64,000 nucleotides of DNA from Paenibacillus solani. Its GTDB lineage: Bacteria > Bacillota > Bacilli > Paenibacillales > Paenibacillaceae. Below, piece by piece: positions 6,999 through 15,355 of this stretch (the stretch's first letter is position 1; each line of letters begins with the position of its first letter). The stretch covers positions 442,152 to 506,151 of the forward strand of contig NZ_LIUT01000003.1 of the NCBI RefSeq assembly GCF_001277345.1, given 5' to 3'. A program made the translations under genes and the position numbers. The notes beneath the pieces are model-generated. The model was not told the origin of the DNA and searched no databases. It was given only the letters and a program-made list of their open reading frames with translations.

Positions 6999-8522
6999 CT
7001 ATACCGACATCAATGCTGAATTGCATGCAGCAACATAGCCCAGCCCCGCTGCCATGACGATGTCTTGATGAACGGCCGTTCCACGGAAGATCTTGCCGGC
7101 CTTCTCTACCGTAACGGCGGCTTCGGCGTGCGCATCTTCGCCGCTGCTTAAGGAATGGAGCTCCAGATCACCGAAGGTGATGTCGCTGCTTATGCCTTGG
7201 CTGATCGCAGAGATAACGGCTTGCACGGGGCCATCCGCTACGCTGGAGTAGGTGGCTTCCGTTTGATCATTCAGGTGGCGCAGCGTAACAGCCGCAACCC
7301 GGCTGCTGCCCGTTCCGGAAATGACCTGCGCTTCAATCAGCTCATATACCTGTGCCGGCTTTCCAAGTGTGCTGCTAACCATCTGCAGCAGTTGATCATC
7401 ACTAACCACCTTCTGACGGTCGGCCGTCTCTTTGAAAGTGTTATACAGGGTCTCCATCTCGTCTCCAACAAGCTCAACACCATAACGGGCAAGGCGATCC
7501 TTCAGAGCATGGCGACCCGAATGCTTGCCCAGCACAATCATGCTGCGCGGTATGCCCAGCTTCTCCGGGTCCATAATCTCGTAGGTGCTTCGATCCTTCA
7601 GCAAACCGTCCTGGTGGATGCCGGATTCATGCTGGAAGGCATTCCGTCCGACGACAGGCTTATTGTAGGCAATTGGAAAATGCATGGCACCGCTAACGAG
7701 TCGTGAGACTTCATACAGCTTCTCGGCTGTAATTCCCGTCTCCGCACGCAGCATGTCACCTCGGGTAGAGAGAGCCATGACAAGCTCCTCCAAAGCGCAG
7801 TTGCCTGTACGTTCGCCAACCCCGTTCACAGTCACCTCAATTTGACTGGCGCCATTCTGGATCGCGGCCAGACTATTGGCCACAGCAAGACCTAAGTCAT
7901 TATGGCAATGGGCACTATATTCAACTGTGTTTCCGCCACGGGCGCCTTCCCGCACACGCCGGAACATTTCGCCATATTCATTCGGAAGCGCATATCCAAC
8001 CGTATCCGGCAGATTGATGATCGTGGCACCCTCTTCAATGACGGCCTCCACCATCTCGATCAGATCGTCGATGCCTGTACGTGAAGCATCCATTGCCGTA
8101 AACTCCACCACATCGCTAAACTGCTTTGCATAAGCTGTCATTTCACGTGCTCTTGCTACTACTTCCGGACGGCTCATGCGCAGCTGATGACGAAGATGGA
8201 TGTCAGAAGAAGAAAGAAACAGATGGATTCGTCTTCTGGCCGCATCCTGAGTTGCCTTCACAGCAGCGTCAATGTCCCCTTTTACCGCTCGCGCGAATCC
8301 GCAAATCTCCACCTGCTGAAGCTCTCTTGAGATAGCCTGCACAGCGGCAAACTCCCCTGGGCTGGACACCGGAAAACCAGGCTCCATCACATCCACGCCC
8401 AGCTCTGCCAGTTTGCTGGCCAGTACTATTTTCTGTTCAGGCTGCAGACTTGCCCCCGGCGCTTGTTCCCCATCCCGCAGTGTTGTATCGAATATTCGGA
8501 TCGTTCTCATGGCTTCATTCAT
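6999..8522 (-). CDS. leuA: 2-isopropylmalate synthase
   Basis: LeuA condenses acetyl-CoA with 2-oxoisovalerate, the first step of leucine synthesis. The 507-residue product begins RTIRIFDTTLRDGEQAPGAS (metal site and catalytic Arg), carries EFTAMDASRT, YSAHCHNDLGLAVANSLAA (metal-binding HxH), NGVGERTGNCALEE and the HESGIHQDG loop, then the C-terminal regulatory domain (about residues 390-507) that binds leucine. The ATG at 8522 follows AAGGAGG; the frame is open upstream through the leader but only by chance. It stands alone, without leuBCD, behind two leucine T-boxes, and interrupts the ydiF-tsaD neighbourhood known from Bacillus. Confidence 0.95.
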   Translation of the reverse strand: MNEAMRTIRIFDTTLRDGEQAPGASLQPEQKIVLASKLAELGVDVMEPGFPVSSPGEFAAVQAISRELQQVEICGFARAVKGDIDAAVKATQDAARRRIHLFLSSSDIHLRHQLRMSRPEVVARAREMTAYAKQFSDVVEFTAMDASRTGIDDLIEMVEAVIEEGATIINLPDTVGYALPNEYGEMFRRVREGARGGNTVEYSAHCHNDLGLAVANSLAAIQNGASQIEVTVNGVGERTGNCALEELVMALSTRGDMLRAETGITAEKLYEVSRLVSGAMHFPIAYNKPVVGRNAFQHESGIHQDGLLKDRSTYEIMDPEKLGIPRSMIVLGKHSGRHALKDRLARYGVELVGDEMETLYNTFKETADRQKVVSDDQLLQMVSSTLGKPAQVYELIEAQVISGTGSSRVAAVTLRHLNDQTEATYSSVADGPVQAVISAISQGISSDITFGDLELHSLSSGEDAHAEAAVTVEKAGKIFRGTAVHQDIVMAAGLGYVAACNSALMSV

Positions 8523-8648
8523 CTTCGTATTTCCTCCTTGGTTACGATATAAACCCGGGTATGCCGGGAGTTCTGTCGAATTCGTTATGTTCGCTGTACG
8601 TCCGCACGTCGACTTGCGTAACGCATCCCACCCTGCTGCTGCCGGCAG

Positions 8649-9025
8649 CAAAAAAGCCCGCCATCTCTTATCATAAGAGACGACGGGCTTAGACCCTCCG
8701 TGGTACCACTCTAATTGACGCACCGTGTTCACAGCTGTTTTTGCCGCGTCACATATACGTCCACTTTAGTGTCCATAATCTCCCCATGCCGGCCGGACAT
8801 GAAGAGAATGGACATCCTGATGACGGAGGAAATTCCGTAAGAGAGTACTGCTGCATTCATGATCGTTGGTCTGTGTTGCTCCATCAACCAATGCGTGCCG
8901 TTCCCCTCTTCCGCTTCCGGGCGAGATTCGAAGGTTGCTTAGCCGCTGCGTCACACCAATTTCGCAGCTCTCTGTAGACAGCTCCCTTTTACTGCTCCCG
9001 TTCATTGCGTTTATTCAATATGTTG
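8649..9025 (-). promoter_or_regulatory. T-box leader 2 (promoter-distal copy), leucine
   Basis: Minus-strand T-box riboswitch next to leuA. The T-box sequence AGAGTGGTACCACGG lies at 8712-8698 and the terminator stem at 8689-8655 with a T run at 8655-8650. Stem I carries AGTA, AGAGAGCTGCG and, opposite, GAAT-CTC-G-CCCG; the CCCG pairs with CGGG upstream, which fixes the specifier codon as CTC (8925-8923), leucine. Uncharged tRNA-Leu would stabilise the antiterminator and allow leuA transcription. It is an independent copy, not a repeat of the first leader, since loop sequences differ. Confidence 0.88.
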
Positions 9026-9035
9026 TTATGTACAC

Positions 9036-9373
9036 AAAAAGCCTGCCATCTCTTATTCAAGAGACGACAGGCTATCCTATCGCGGTACCACTCTTGTTGA
9101 CTCCAAGCCGGATAATATCCGGACTATAAAGCCCCCTCAATCGCCAAATAACAAGTTATTTGTGCGCAGCCTGCTCACGGAGGCCATCCCGTAACAAGGT
9201 CAAACTCCGCAATCGATTCACGCTGGATCAGCGTATCATTGCATAAGGTTCCCCTGCTCCGTTCCCAGGTGAGTTCAGGTTCCTCTCGTCTGCGTTGCAC
9301 CATCCCGCAGCTCTCTTCAACCAAGGTATACCTTACTAGTCCTGTTCATCACGTTTCAATATCCTGGAATTTG
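9036..9373 (-). promoter_or_regulatory. T-box leader 1 (promoter-proximal copy), leucine
   Basis: The first of two T-boxes on the leuA transcript. T-box sequence AGAGTGGTACCGCG at 9094-9081; terminator stem at 9073-9040 with a short T run. Stem I holds AGTA, AGAGAGCTGCGGGATGG and, on the 3' side, GAA-CTC-A-CCTG; CCTG pairs with the upstream CAGG, giving the specifier CTC (9273-9271), leucine. Confidence 0.88.
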
Positions 9374-9379
9374 ATCATG

Positions 9380-9408
9380 ATTATACGTGCTGCCGAGAGC
9401 CATGTCAA
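9380..9408 (-). promoter_or_regulatory. Consensus SigA promoter of the leuA leader
   Basis: Perfect TTGACA (9408-9403), 17-base spacer and perfect TATAAT (9385-9380) on the minus strand. The -35 box overlaps the stop end of tsaD. The start of transcription would be near 9373, just before T-box leader 1. A full-strength promoter fits control by attenuation alone. Confidence 0.88.
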
Positions 9409-10463
9409 GAAATTTCTGCGTCTTCTTCAGCCCAAAGTTCCAACGACATTTGCGGATCTGCCTTCATATCCAGCGGCGTAAAGCTCCCCTGCTTCCATTT
9501 CAGATGAGCCGCGGCAGCAATCATCGCTCCGTTATCGGTACAATACTGAAATGGCGGAATCGTCAGTTTAATCCCTTCCTTCTCGCAGCGATCAGCCAAT
9601 GCTTTACGGAGTCCGCGATTAGCGGCTACACCGCCGCATAGCAGCAGCTGCTTCGCATCATATGCCCGAACCGCACGAACGGCCTTCTCCACGAGCACTT
9701 CGACAACGGATTCCTGGAATCCTCGGGCGATCGCTTCCGTCTTGACTTCCTCTCCACGCATTTTGCTCTGATTGACGACATTTAATACAGCCGATTTCAA
9801 ACCACTGAAACTAAAATCGTAGGAATCCGGCTCCAGCCATACGCGCGGAAGCTCTACCACCTCTTCAGCCTCAAGCGCCATACGATCGACATGAGGACCT
9901 CCAGGGTATGGGAAACCAAGCGCCCTGGCCACCTTGTCATAGGCTTCACCTACTGCATCATCCCGCGTTCTGCCGATCAATTCAAATCGGCCTTCCTCTT
10001 TCATGTAAACCAGCTCGGTGTGACCGCCCGATACTACGAGTGCCATACAAGGGTAAGCGATATCGCCCACAAAGCGGTTCGCATAGATATGGCCGGCAAT
10101 ATGATGTGTGCCGATCAGAGGCTTGCCGAGCGCAAACGCGAGGCTTTTGGCAGCCATAACACCAACCAGAAGCGCTCCAACCAAGCCAGGACCCTGCGTT
10201 ACGGCAATCGCCGACAAATCCTTCATTTCAATACCGGCTTCCGCCACGGCCTGCTCAATGATTAACGTGATACTCTCCACATGTTTACGGGAAGCGACCT
10301 CAGGCACCACCCCGCCAAAAGCTTTATGTGTTTCAATCTGACTAGCAATGACACTGGACAATACCTCGCAGCCATCCCTAACAACGGCAACCGAGGTTTC
10401 ATCGCAGCTCGTTTCAATCGCCAAAATGCAGCTATGCTGCCGATCTATTTTATCATCCTTCAT
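9405..10463 (-). CDS. tsaD: tRNA threonylcarbamoyladenosine transferase TsaD
   Basis: TsaD (Gcp/YgjD) moves the threonylcarbamoyl group to A37 of ANN-decoding tRNAs, working with TsaB and TsaE. The 352-residue protein has the ASKHA fold blocks: [14 protein letters not shown] at the N-terminus, the metal-binding [16 protein letters not shown], the [23 protein letters not shown] loop and [13 protein letters not shown]. The ATG at 10463 overlaps the rimI stop in an ATGA arrangement, so the two are translationally coupled. It is the last gene of tsaE-tsaB-rimI-tsaD, the same order as B. subtilis ydiB-ydiC-ydiD-ydiE. Confidence 0.97.
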   Translation of the reverse strand: MKDDKIDRQHSCILAIETSCDETSVAVVRDGCEVLSSVIASQIETHKAFGGVVPEVASRKHVESITLIIEQAVAEAGIEMKDLSAIAVTQGPGLVGALLVGVMAAKSLAFALGKPLIGTHHIAGHIYANRFVGDIAYPCMALVVSGGHTELVYMKEEGRFELIGRTRDDAVGEAYDKVARALGFPYPGGPHVDRMALEAEEVVELPRVWLEPDSYDFSFSGLKSAVLNVVNQSKMRGEEVKTEAIARGFQESVVEVLVEKAVRAVRAYDAKQLLLCGGVAANRGLRKALADRCEKEGIKLTIPPFQYCTDNGAMIAAAAHLKWKQGSFTPLDMKADPQMSLELWAEEDAEIS

Positions 10464-10984
10464 GATAGCCTTTGACTTCCTTCCTCGCCATCGTCCTCTC
10501 GATAAGGGGGCAGATCTGCCCACATAATGAGTGCGTCTTCCTGGTTATCGGAATAATACCCCTTGCGGACACCGGCTGGTTTAAAACCTTTTTTAATATA
10601 TAAACGCTGGGCTACGAGATTGGATACACGAACTTCCAGCGTCATTTTTTCCATACCCATATAAGCAGCGGTCTTCATCAATTCCGTCAGCAGACGATCG
10701 CCCCACTTGCGTCCGCGATACTGCTCCAGCAGCGCAATATTCGTAACATGGGCTTCATCCACGATCGTCCACATGCCCGCATAGCCAATGGTCCGGCCTT
10801 CGTACTCCATGATCATGTAACGGGCAAAATGATTCAGTTTCAGTTCATTATGAAATGCTTCCTCGGTCCATGGCACGGTGAATGCTTCACGCTCCACGAC
10901 GAGAACCTCCGGAATATCATCCAGGGTCATCAGCCGGAAGGCTAATCCGTCTTCTCCATCGATCGGCTTATTCTGCTTGTCCAT
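10460..10984 (-). CDS. rimI: Ribosomal-protein-alanine N-acetyltransferase RimI (GNAT)
   Basis: A 174-residue GNAT enzyme. Family proteins acetylate the N-terminal alanine of ribosomal protein S18. Visible are the GNAT strands [19 protein letters not shown], the acetyl-CoA loop region [20 protein letters not shown], and the RimI-typical [29 protein letters not shown] with DALIMW near the end. The start MDKQNKP at 10984 is preceded by GTAGGA; the tsaB stop lies 19 bases upstream. Its place between tsaB and tsaD is conserved in Bacillales and gives the assignment extra weight. Confidence 0.92.
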   Translation of the reverse strand: MDKQNKPIDGEDGLAFRLMTLDDIPEVLVVEREAFTVPWTEEAFHNELKLNHFARYMIMEYEGRTIGYAGMWTIVDEAHVTNIALLEQYRGRKWGDRLLTELMKTAAYMGMEKMTLEVRVSNLVAQRLYIKKGFKPAGVRKGYYSDNQEDALIMWADLPPYREDDGEEGSQRLS

Positions 10985-11003
10985 AACGAATCCTACGCTC
11001 CTT

Positions 11004-11795
11004 TCACCGCTTGCGCAGCAGATTCGCTTCCGCTTCGGAAAGCTGTGTGTAATTGGGCACCAGTGCATGCAGATCATCTGCTTCTCCTGCCAGCAATCTG
11101 TCTGCTCCCAGATACCCTATCCAGCGTCCTTCAAACGCATAGGGATGGATGTGCAGATTGCCGCCAAACCATGTTTCCAGTCCTCGGGCTGTTTCGGCAT
11201 GGAGATCCACTTCCCCAATAAACCATAGGCTGACAGGACGCTCCCCTTCAGGCAGCTTGCTGATCCGCTCCTTCAAGAACTCCACCCAAGATTGCATCAG
11301 GCGTATACCATCCGCTTCCATACGTACCGGCGCTTCCTCTTGGTGCTCCGGATCGACAGCGAATAATGCAGTATACACTTGTCCCCGCCTTGCATCCAGA
11401 AGTGGTATAACCCAGTGGATTCCCTTCTCCGGCACGGCTTGTTTCCATCCGGACTGCAAGCCCCCCCACGCCAATGCGTGGAGGCTTGATATCCCAACAA
11501 CCGGGAGGTCATTCGCCCATGCCAGCGTTTTGGCTGCCGTTACCGCAATCCGAATCCCCGTGTAAGAACCGGGGCCTACCCCTACAGCAATGCCATCGAT
11601 CTGGTCCATGCCAAGACCGGCTTCCGCAAGCGCCTGCGCCATCACCGGATGCAGATGCACCGAGTGGTTACGATCGGCATTCGTGTTCACTTCCGACAAA
11701 AGCTTGTCCTGGTCCATCACAGATACCGCCAGCGATGCCGTAGACGTATCCAACGCCAAAAACCGCTGCCGCGGCTTCATATCATTGTTGTTCAT
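11004..11795 (-). CDS. tsaB: tRNA threonylcarbamoyladenosine biosynthesis protein TsaB
   Basis: TsaB is the inactive TsaD paralogue that forms the TsaB-TsaD heterodimer needed for t6A formation. The protein (263 residues from 11795) starts with RFLALDTSTASLAVSVMD, has HSVHLHPVMAQAL, and the characteristic VGVGPGSYTGIRIAVTAAKTLAWA followed by GISSLHALA. The C-terminal half is less conserved, as usual. The start is uncertain: ATG at 11795 lies within the end of tsaE, ATGs at 11816 and 11780 are alternatives and none has a perfect ribosome site, so coupling to tsaE translation is likely. Confidence 0.93.
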   Translation of the reverse strand: MNNNDMKPRQRFLALDTSTASLAVSVMDQDKLLSEVNTNADRNHSVHLHPVMAQALAEAGLGMDQIDGIAVGVGPGSYTGIRIAVTAAKTLAWANDLPVVGISSLHALAWGGLQSGWKQAVPEKGIHWVIPLLDARRGQVYTALFAVDPEHQEEAPVRMEADGIRLMQSWVEFLKERISKLPEGERPVSLWFIGEVDLHAETARGLETWFGGNLHIHPYAFEGRWIGYLGADRLLAGEADDLHALVPNYTQLSEAEANLLRKR

Positions 11796-12285
11796 TCCTG
11801 CTACCCCATTTTTCATTCAAATCCCGGCACCACTCGCCGTATGGTTCCCCTTGGCTTGATAGCGTGATAATCCGGTGAGATTCGCCAGTGGTCTCAAGCT
11901 GGATATGCAGATACTGCTCCGGCATAAGCTCGGTAATCAGACTGCTCCATTCCACAAGACAAACCCCTTCGCCAAAAAAGTACTCGTCCAGCCCAAGCTC
12001 ATCCGCTTCGTCTACCGACAAGCGATACACATCCATATGGTAGAGCGGCAAGCGCCCCTCATATTCTTTAATAATGGTAAATGTCGGGCTGTTCACGACC
12101 CCTTGCACACCCAGATGCTGTGCAAATTGCTTCGAGAAAGCCGTTTTTCCGGCTCCGAGATCTCCGTCCAGACCGATGACAGTCCCTGGCTCTGCTCTCA
12201 TGGCGAGCCAAGCAGCAAGCTGCCCGGTATCTTCCAGGCTGCTTGATATCATTCGAAACTGGCCCTCCGTACGGCCATTATTCAC
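11782..12285 (-). CDS. tsaE: tRNA threonylcarbamoyladenosine biosynthesis ATPase TsaE
   Basis: TsaE is the small P-loop ATPase that binds the TsaBD dimer and resets it between t6A cycles. The 167 residues include the Walker A GDLGAGKTAFSK, NSPTFTIIKEYEG and YHMDVYRL, then GVCLVEWSS, all family marks. It begins with GTG at 12285, preceded by AAAGGGTGGG. It is the first gene of the operon; its stop overlaps the likely tsaB start, and a clear promoter sits about 55 bases upstream. Confidence 0.95.
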   Translation of the reverse strand: MNNGRTEGQFRMISSSLEDTGQLAAWLAMRAEPGTVIGLDGDLGAGKTAFSKQFAQHLGVQGVVNSPTFTIIKEYEGRLPLYHMDVYRLSVDEADELGLDEYFFGEGVCLVEWSSLITELMPEQYLHIQLETTGESHRIITLSSQGEPYGEWCRDLNEKWGSRNEQQ

Positions 12286-12337
12286 TGATAACCCACCCTT
12301 TACTTATTCTGCCCATATCTCAAAATACTTGATCTTC

Positions 12338-12366
12338 ATTATATCGGTCCTCCCAATCCGCTGCAA
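12338..12366 (-). promoter_or_regulatory. SigA-type promoter of tsaE-tsaB-rimI-tsaD
   Basis: Minus strand TTGCAG (12366-12361), 17-base spacer, perfect TATAAT (12343-12338), followed by tsaE with a GTG start. Confidence 0.78.
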
Positions 12367-12536
12367 GAACAGAACATCGGCGTCGAGGATTCTCTAAGGT
12401 TCTCTCCTTCGGGGCTCGACCAGCGCCCATACAACATTATAGATGTTCAGCCCAGCCTGCCATTTCGCAGCCTTGAGATCACCCGATTTGCTGGGCGAAT
12501 TGCCCAAAAGCGAATATATTCAGTTTCAACGCCAAA

Positions 12537-12582
12537 CACACCTTATCCGGTTTCCGACAATACGGAACTGCGAATAAGGTGT
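12537..12582. terminator. Long hairpin downstream of sspH
   Basis: ACACCTTAT...CCGACAATACGG...ATAAGGTGT forms a long, slightly mismatched stem. The plus side is followed by ATTTTGTT and the minus side by only a few T. It lies about 65 bases past the sspH stop and probably ends that transcript. The rest of the 12.29-12.65 kb gap holds only the tsaE promoter and nothing else I recognise. Confidence 0.5.
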
Positions 12583-12646
12583 ATTTTGTTCACTCATATG
12601 CGTTTGTTGTTTCAGATTCCCATATCCAGTGTCCCCTTTTAGGAAA

Positions 12647-12829
12647 CTATTCGCCTTCCTTCAAGCGATCCACATTTACGGTCAGCGTATTAGTAGGACG
12701 GGAACCAACCTGAACGGTAGCCATCCCGTTCTGCTGATCCACATGCTCAATCCAAACAGACTTCCCTTCCAGATTGACCTTGTACGTATCCTTGGAATTA
12801 AAAATTTCCACCGCGCGCTGTATCTCCAT
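12647..12829 (-). CDS. sspH: H-type small acid-soluble spore protein
   Basis: Minor SASPs of this type are packed in the spore core. The 60-residue protein MEIQRAVEIFNSK...VNLEGKSVWIEHVDQQNGMATV ends with VNVDRLKE, which matches the SspH family in length and in the MxIxRAxEI start, the V-x-I-x-HVD centre and the V-x-V-x-x-LKE end. The ATG at 12829 follows GGAGG; an upstream in-frame start at 12877 is not needed. A SigG-like promoter lies upstream of the preceding gene, 16 bases away on the same strand, so both are probably made in the forespore. Confidence 0.9.
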   Translation of the reverse strand: MEIQRAVEIFNSKDTYKVNLEGKSVWIEHVDQQNGMATVQVGSRPTNTLTVNVDRLKEGE

Positions 12830-12845
12830 GCGTTTAACCTCCTCC

Positions 12846-13136
12846 TTACGGTTTTCTTGGTGATTCGTCCACAACATCCATCGTATCGGTGGTGGAAGGG
12901 CCGATCAGCCCGTTATCCAAGGTTACATTGCCTCCGCCAAGGCCTTCGTTGATCATCCGGTCAATATCGAACATCGTAGATTCCCGGGATATCTCAGTCT
13001 CCTCCGAGGTCAGGCTGTTCCAATCCACCATCTCACCATTGACCGATTGTGCAGCGGAATGGTCCGAAGCTCTGTCCTTCTGTATCTCTTCGGACTGGAT
13101 ATCTGCCGACGCTGCGGTTTCTTTAGATTCCATCAT
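12846..13136 (-). CDS. Small acidic protein of unknown function, cotranscribed with sspH
   Basis: A 96-residue, acidic, Ser/Glu/Asp-rich protein with no membrane segment, cysteine or known domain: SADIQSEEIQKDRASDHSA, then MFDIDRMINEGLGGGNVTLDNG. It looks mostly disordered. GGGAGG lies 11 bases before its ATG. It is followed by sspH after 16 bases and preceded by a SigG-like promoter, so a role in the developing spore is likely by context only. I do not recognise a family. Confidence 0.7.
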   Translation of the reverse strand: MMESKETAASADIQSEEIQKDRASDHSAAQSVNGEMVDWNSLTSEETEISRESTMFDIDRMINEGLGGGNVTLDNGLIGPSTTDTMDVVDESPRKP

Positions 13137-13174
13137 GATAATGATTACCTCCCTTTACAGGCAGAGTTCATCGT

Positions 13175-13205
13175 CAATATGCCACAAACAGGTTCTAATT
13201 ATGCA
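13175..13205 (-). promoter_or_regulatory. Candidate SigG (forespore) promoter
   Basis: Minus strand TGCATA (13205-13200), 18-base spacer, CATATTG (13181-13175), against the SigG consensus TGMATA / CATACTA. It precedes the 96-residue gene and sspH; sspH of B. subtilis is SigG-dependent. Confidence 0.55.
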
Positions 13206-13245
13206 ATACAGAGCTATAACTCATACTAGAGTCATTTTTTGGGCA

Positions 13246-13433
13246 CACTAATAGAGGAAGTTCAAAAAGTCATCTTTTGATCACGAAGTAGCGCTTGTAG
13301 CTTAATCGACATCGAATCTTGAATTCAGCCGGGCCTTCCGGTGCTCACGTAGGTTTGCCTACGCTCCGCTCCTCAGTCCCTATCTTCATCCAATCTTCTC
13401 GGTGCTGAAAACCTGACTTTTTGAACCACTAAT
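13246..13433. mobile_element. MITE-like element with terminal inverted repeats
   Basis: The 13-base ends GTTCAAAAAGTCA (13260-13272) and TGACTTTTTGAAC (13414-13426) are exact reverse complements and bound a 167-bp GC-richer body without an ORF. The heptamer CACTAAT occurs on both sides (13246-13252 and 13427-13433), as a target duplication might, though seven bases separate the left copy from the end. It lies between the sspH promoter and ku. No transposase is present, so it would be non-autonomous. Confidence 0.55.
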
Positions 13434-13508
13434 TTATTGTTGTGATTCTTTACGCTTACTACACAGTCATCCCCAAACATATCAGAACTTGATAGGAGGT
13501 TTCATAGA

Positions 13509-14438
13509 ATGCATACAGTATGGAAGGGCGCGATCAGCTTTGGTCTGGTGCACGTGCCTGTCAAGATGTTCTCAGCTACGGAAGACAAGGATATTTCGAT
13601 GCGCTACATTCACAAGGAGTGCGGAAGCCCGCTCTCTTATATCCGCAAATGTCCGGTATGCGAAGAGGAGGTTGGCTGGGAGGAAATTACGAAGGGGTAT
13701 GAGTATGAGAAGGGGAAATTCGTACTGTTCGAAAAAGAGGAACTGGAGCAGCTGGCTGAATCAAACAGCAAAAACATTACCATCCTGGACTTCGTCGATC
13801 TGACCGAAATTGACCCGATTTATTTTCAAAAAACGTACTACCTCTCGCCGGATCAAGCAGGTGCAAACGCATACCGGCTGCTGCTGGAAGCGATGAAGCA
13901 GTCCGGCAAAATCGGCATTGCCAAAATTGCCATTCGCTCCAAGAGCAGCCTGGCGGCGATTCGCGTGCTGGATGAATGCCTGTCGATCGAGACTATTTTC
14001 TACCCGGATGAGATCCGGCCAATCTCCCAGGTCCCGAATTTACCAGAAAGAACCGAGGTCAATGCCAAGGAGCTCGATATGGCCAAGCTGCTGATTGACC
14101 AGCTCTCAACTCCGTTTGACCCCGAGAAATATACGGATGATTATCGTGAACGCCTGCTGGATCTGATCAACAGCAAAGTATCCGGCGAAGAGATCAAGAT
14201 TGCCCCTGCCCGTCAGGAGACCAACGTGGTGGATCTGATGGCTGCCCTTCAGGCGAGTATCGAAGCTGTGAAGCCGATCGGAACGGACCCAGGCACTAAA
14301 CCGAAGCCGCGTAAAACGACCCACAAGACGGCTGCCAAAGAACCGGCCGCCAAGGTCAGCGGCGGAGAAGGCGAGCTTGACGCACCGAAGCCGAAGCGCC
14401 GGACAACCAAATCCAAGAAATCCGATTCGACCTCCTGA
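13509..14438 (+). CDS. ku: NHEJ DNA end-binding protein Ku
   Basis: Ku homodimers clamp double-strand ends and recruit LigD. The 309-residue protein begins MHTVWKGAISFGLVHVPVKM, the standard bacterial Ku start, and has ISMRYIHKECGSPLSYIRKCPVCEEEV (a CxxC pair), then YYLSPDQAGANAYRLLLEAM and KIGIAKIAIRSKSSLAAIR, and a Lys/Arg-rich, Pro-rich C-terminal tail from about residue 260 that binds DNA in the family. The ATG follows AGGAGG. It is the first of three consecutive NHEJ genes. In B. subtilis the ku-ligD pair works in spores, which fits the spore gene next to it. Confidence 0.96.
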   Translation: MHTVWKGAISFGLVHVPVKMFSATEDKDISMRYIHKECGSPLSYIRKCPVCEEEVGWEEITKGYEYEKGKFVLFEKEELEQLAESNSKNITILDFVDLTEIDPIYFQKTYYLSPDQAGANAYRLLLEAMKQSGKIGIAKIAIRSKSSLAAIRVLDECLSIETIFYPDEIRPISQVPNLPERTEVNAKELDMAKLLIDQLSTPFDPEKYTDDYRERLLDLINSKVSGEEIKIAPARQETNVVDLMAALQASIEAVKPIGTDPGTKPKPRKTTHKTAAKEPAAKVSGGEGELDAPKPKRRTTKSKKSDSTS

Positions 14439-14443
14439 TCCCT

Positions 14444-15349
14444 ATGGGACAATTGCAAAGTTTGCTGCCCAAAGAGCCAATGGCGCCCATCTCGACGGAT
14501 CAGATCATGACGGGTGAAGACTGGGGTTATCAGCTAAAATGGGACGGTGTGCGCATTCTGGCCGGACTGGACCAGAACCGCGTATCGCTGTACTCCCGTA
14601 AGCTGCTTGATAAAACCTCCCTGTACCCTGAAGTGGTTCAGGCATTAACCGGACTGCAAGAACGGCGTCTTCTTCTGGATGGCGAGGTTGTCTATTTTCA
14701 TCCGGAGCTGGGCCGCCCCGTATTTCAGAAGGTGCTTCAGCGGGAGCGATCGCGTGCGATCAGCGCAAACGCTCCTCTGTTTACTTATGTTCTCTTCGAC
14801 ATTCTGGTGGACGGCGAGCAAGACATGCGCAAGCTGCCCTATCTCGAACGACATCACCGGCTAAAAGAGATCGTTTCCGACACTCCGGGCCTGCTGACCG
14901 CGGATCTGTTTCTCGAAGGCGAGCACTTATGGAACTGGGCCGAAGAACGGGGATGGGAAGGCATTGTGATGAAACGCCTCTCCTCTCCTTACCGTGAAGG
15001 CAAGAGACATCGGAATTGGTATAAGAAAAAAATTGCCGTGAACATGACAGCCACTGCCGTGGCCATGATCATCCGGGAAGGGCGCGTAGCCAGCCTCGTC
15101 ATGGCGGATGACGACGGTAATTACATTGGCCGGGCTTCCCTGGGGCTTAATGAAGAGAAGAAGAGGCTGCTGCTGCAATATGCCGAAATCCATCGTGCTG
15201 AGGCGGTATGGAGAACGCTTCATACCGACCTGAAGAAAGAACAGCTGGCATGGCTCAGCCAGCCGCTTTCCGTTCAGGTTACATTTCTCGAGTGGAGTCA
15301 GGATGGCATGATGCGCCATCCCAAACTCGTATCGATTGAGGGGGTCTAA
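14444..15349 (+). CDS. ATP-dependent DNA ligase, LigD ligase domain as a separate protein
   Basis: The 301 residues form a compact ATP-dependent ligase: nucleotidyl-transfer motif I YQLKWDGVRILA with the adenylated Lys, LLDGEVVYF (motif III region), FDILVDGEQDMRKLPYLERHH, EGIVMKR (motif IV) and W-YKKK (motif V), then an OB-fold domain. LigD proteins usually join this domain to a polymerase in one chain; here the polymerase is the next gene. Only 5 bases separate it from ku and there is no clear ribosome site, so coupled translation is likely. Confidence 0.92.
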   Translation: MGQLQSLLPKEPMAPISTDQIMTGEDWGYQLKWDGVRILAGLDQNRVSLYSRKLLDKTSLYPEVVQALTGLQERRLLLDGEVVYFHPELGRPVFQKVLQRERSRAISANAPLFTYVLFDILVDGEQDMRKLPYLERHHRLKEIVSDTPGLLTADLFLEGEHLWNWAEERGWEGIVMKRLSSPYREGKRHRNWYKKKIAVNMTATAVAMIIREGRVASLVMADDDGNYIGRASLGLNEEKKRLLLQYAEIHRAEAVWRTLHTDLKKEQLAWLSQPLSVQVTFLEWSQDGMMRHPKLVSIEGV

Positions 15350-15355
15350 AACCAT

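Noticed and set aside
7155-8676. Plus-strand ORFs opposite leuA
   Set aside because: Antisense of a gene whose whole motif set is present.
8741-9129. ORFs of 60-90 codons in the leuA leader on both strands
   Set aside because: They fall within the two T-box structures and have no ribosome sites.
12370-12425. Inverted repeat GTCGAG...CTCGAC upstream of the tsaE promoter
   Set aside because: Arms of 6-7 bases with a long loop; it gives no terminator or riboswitch shape that I can support.
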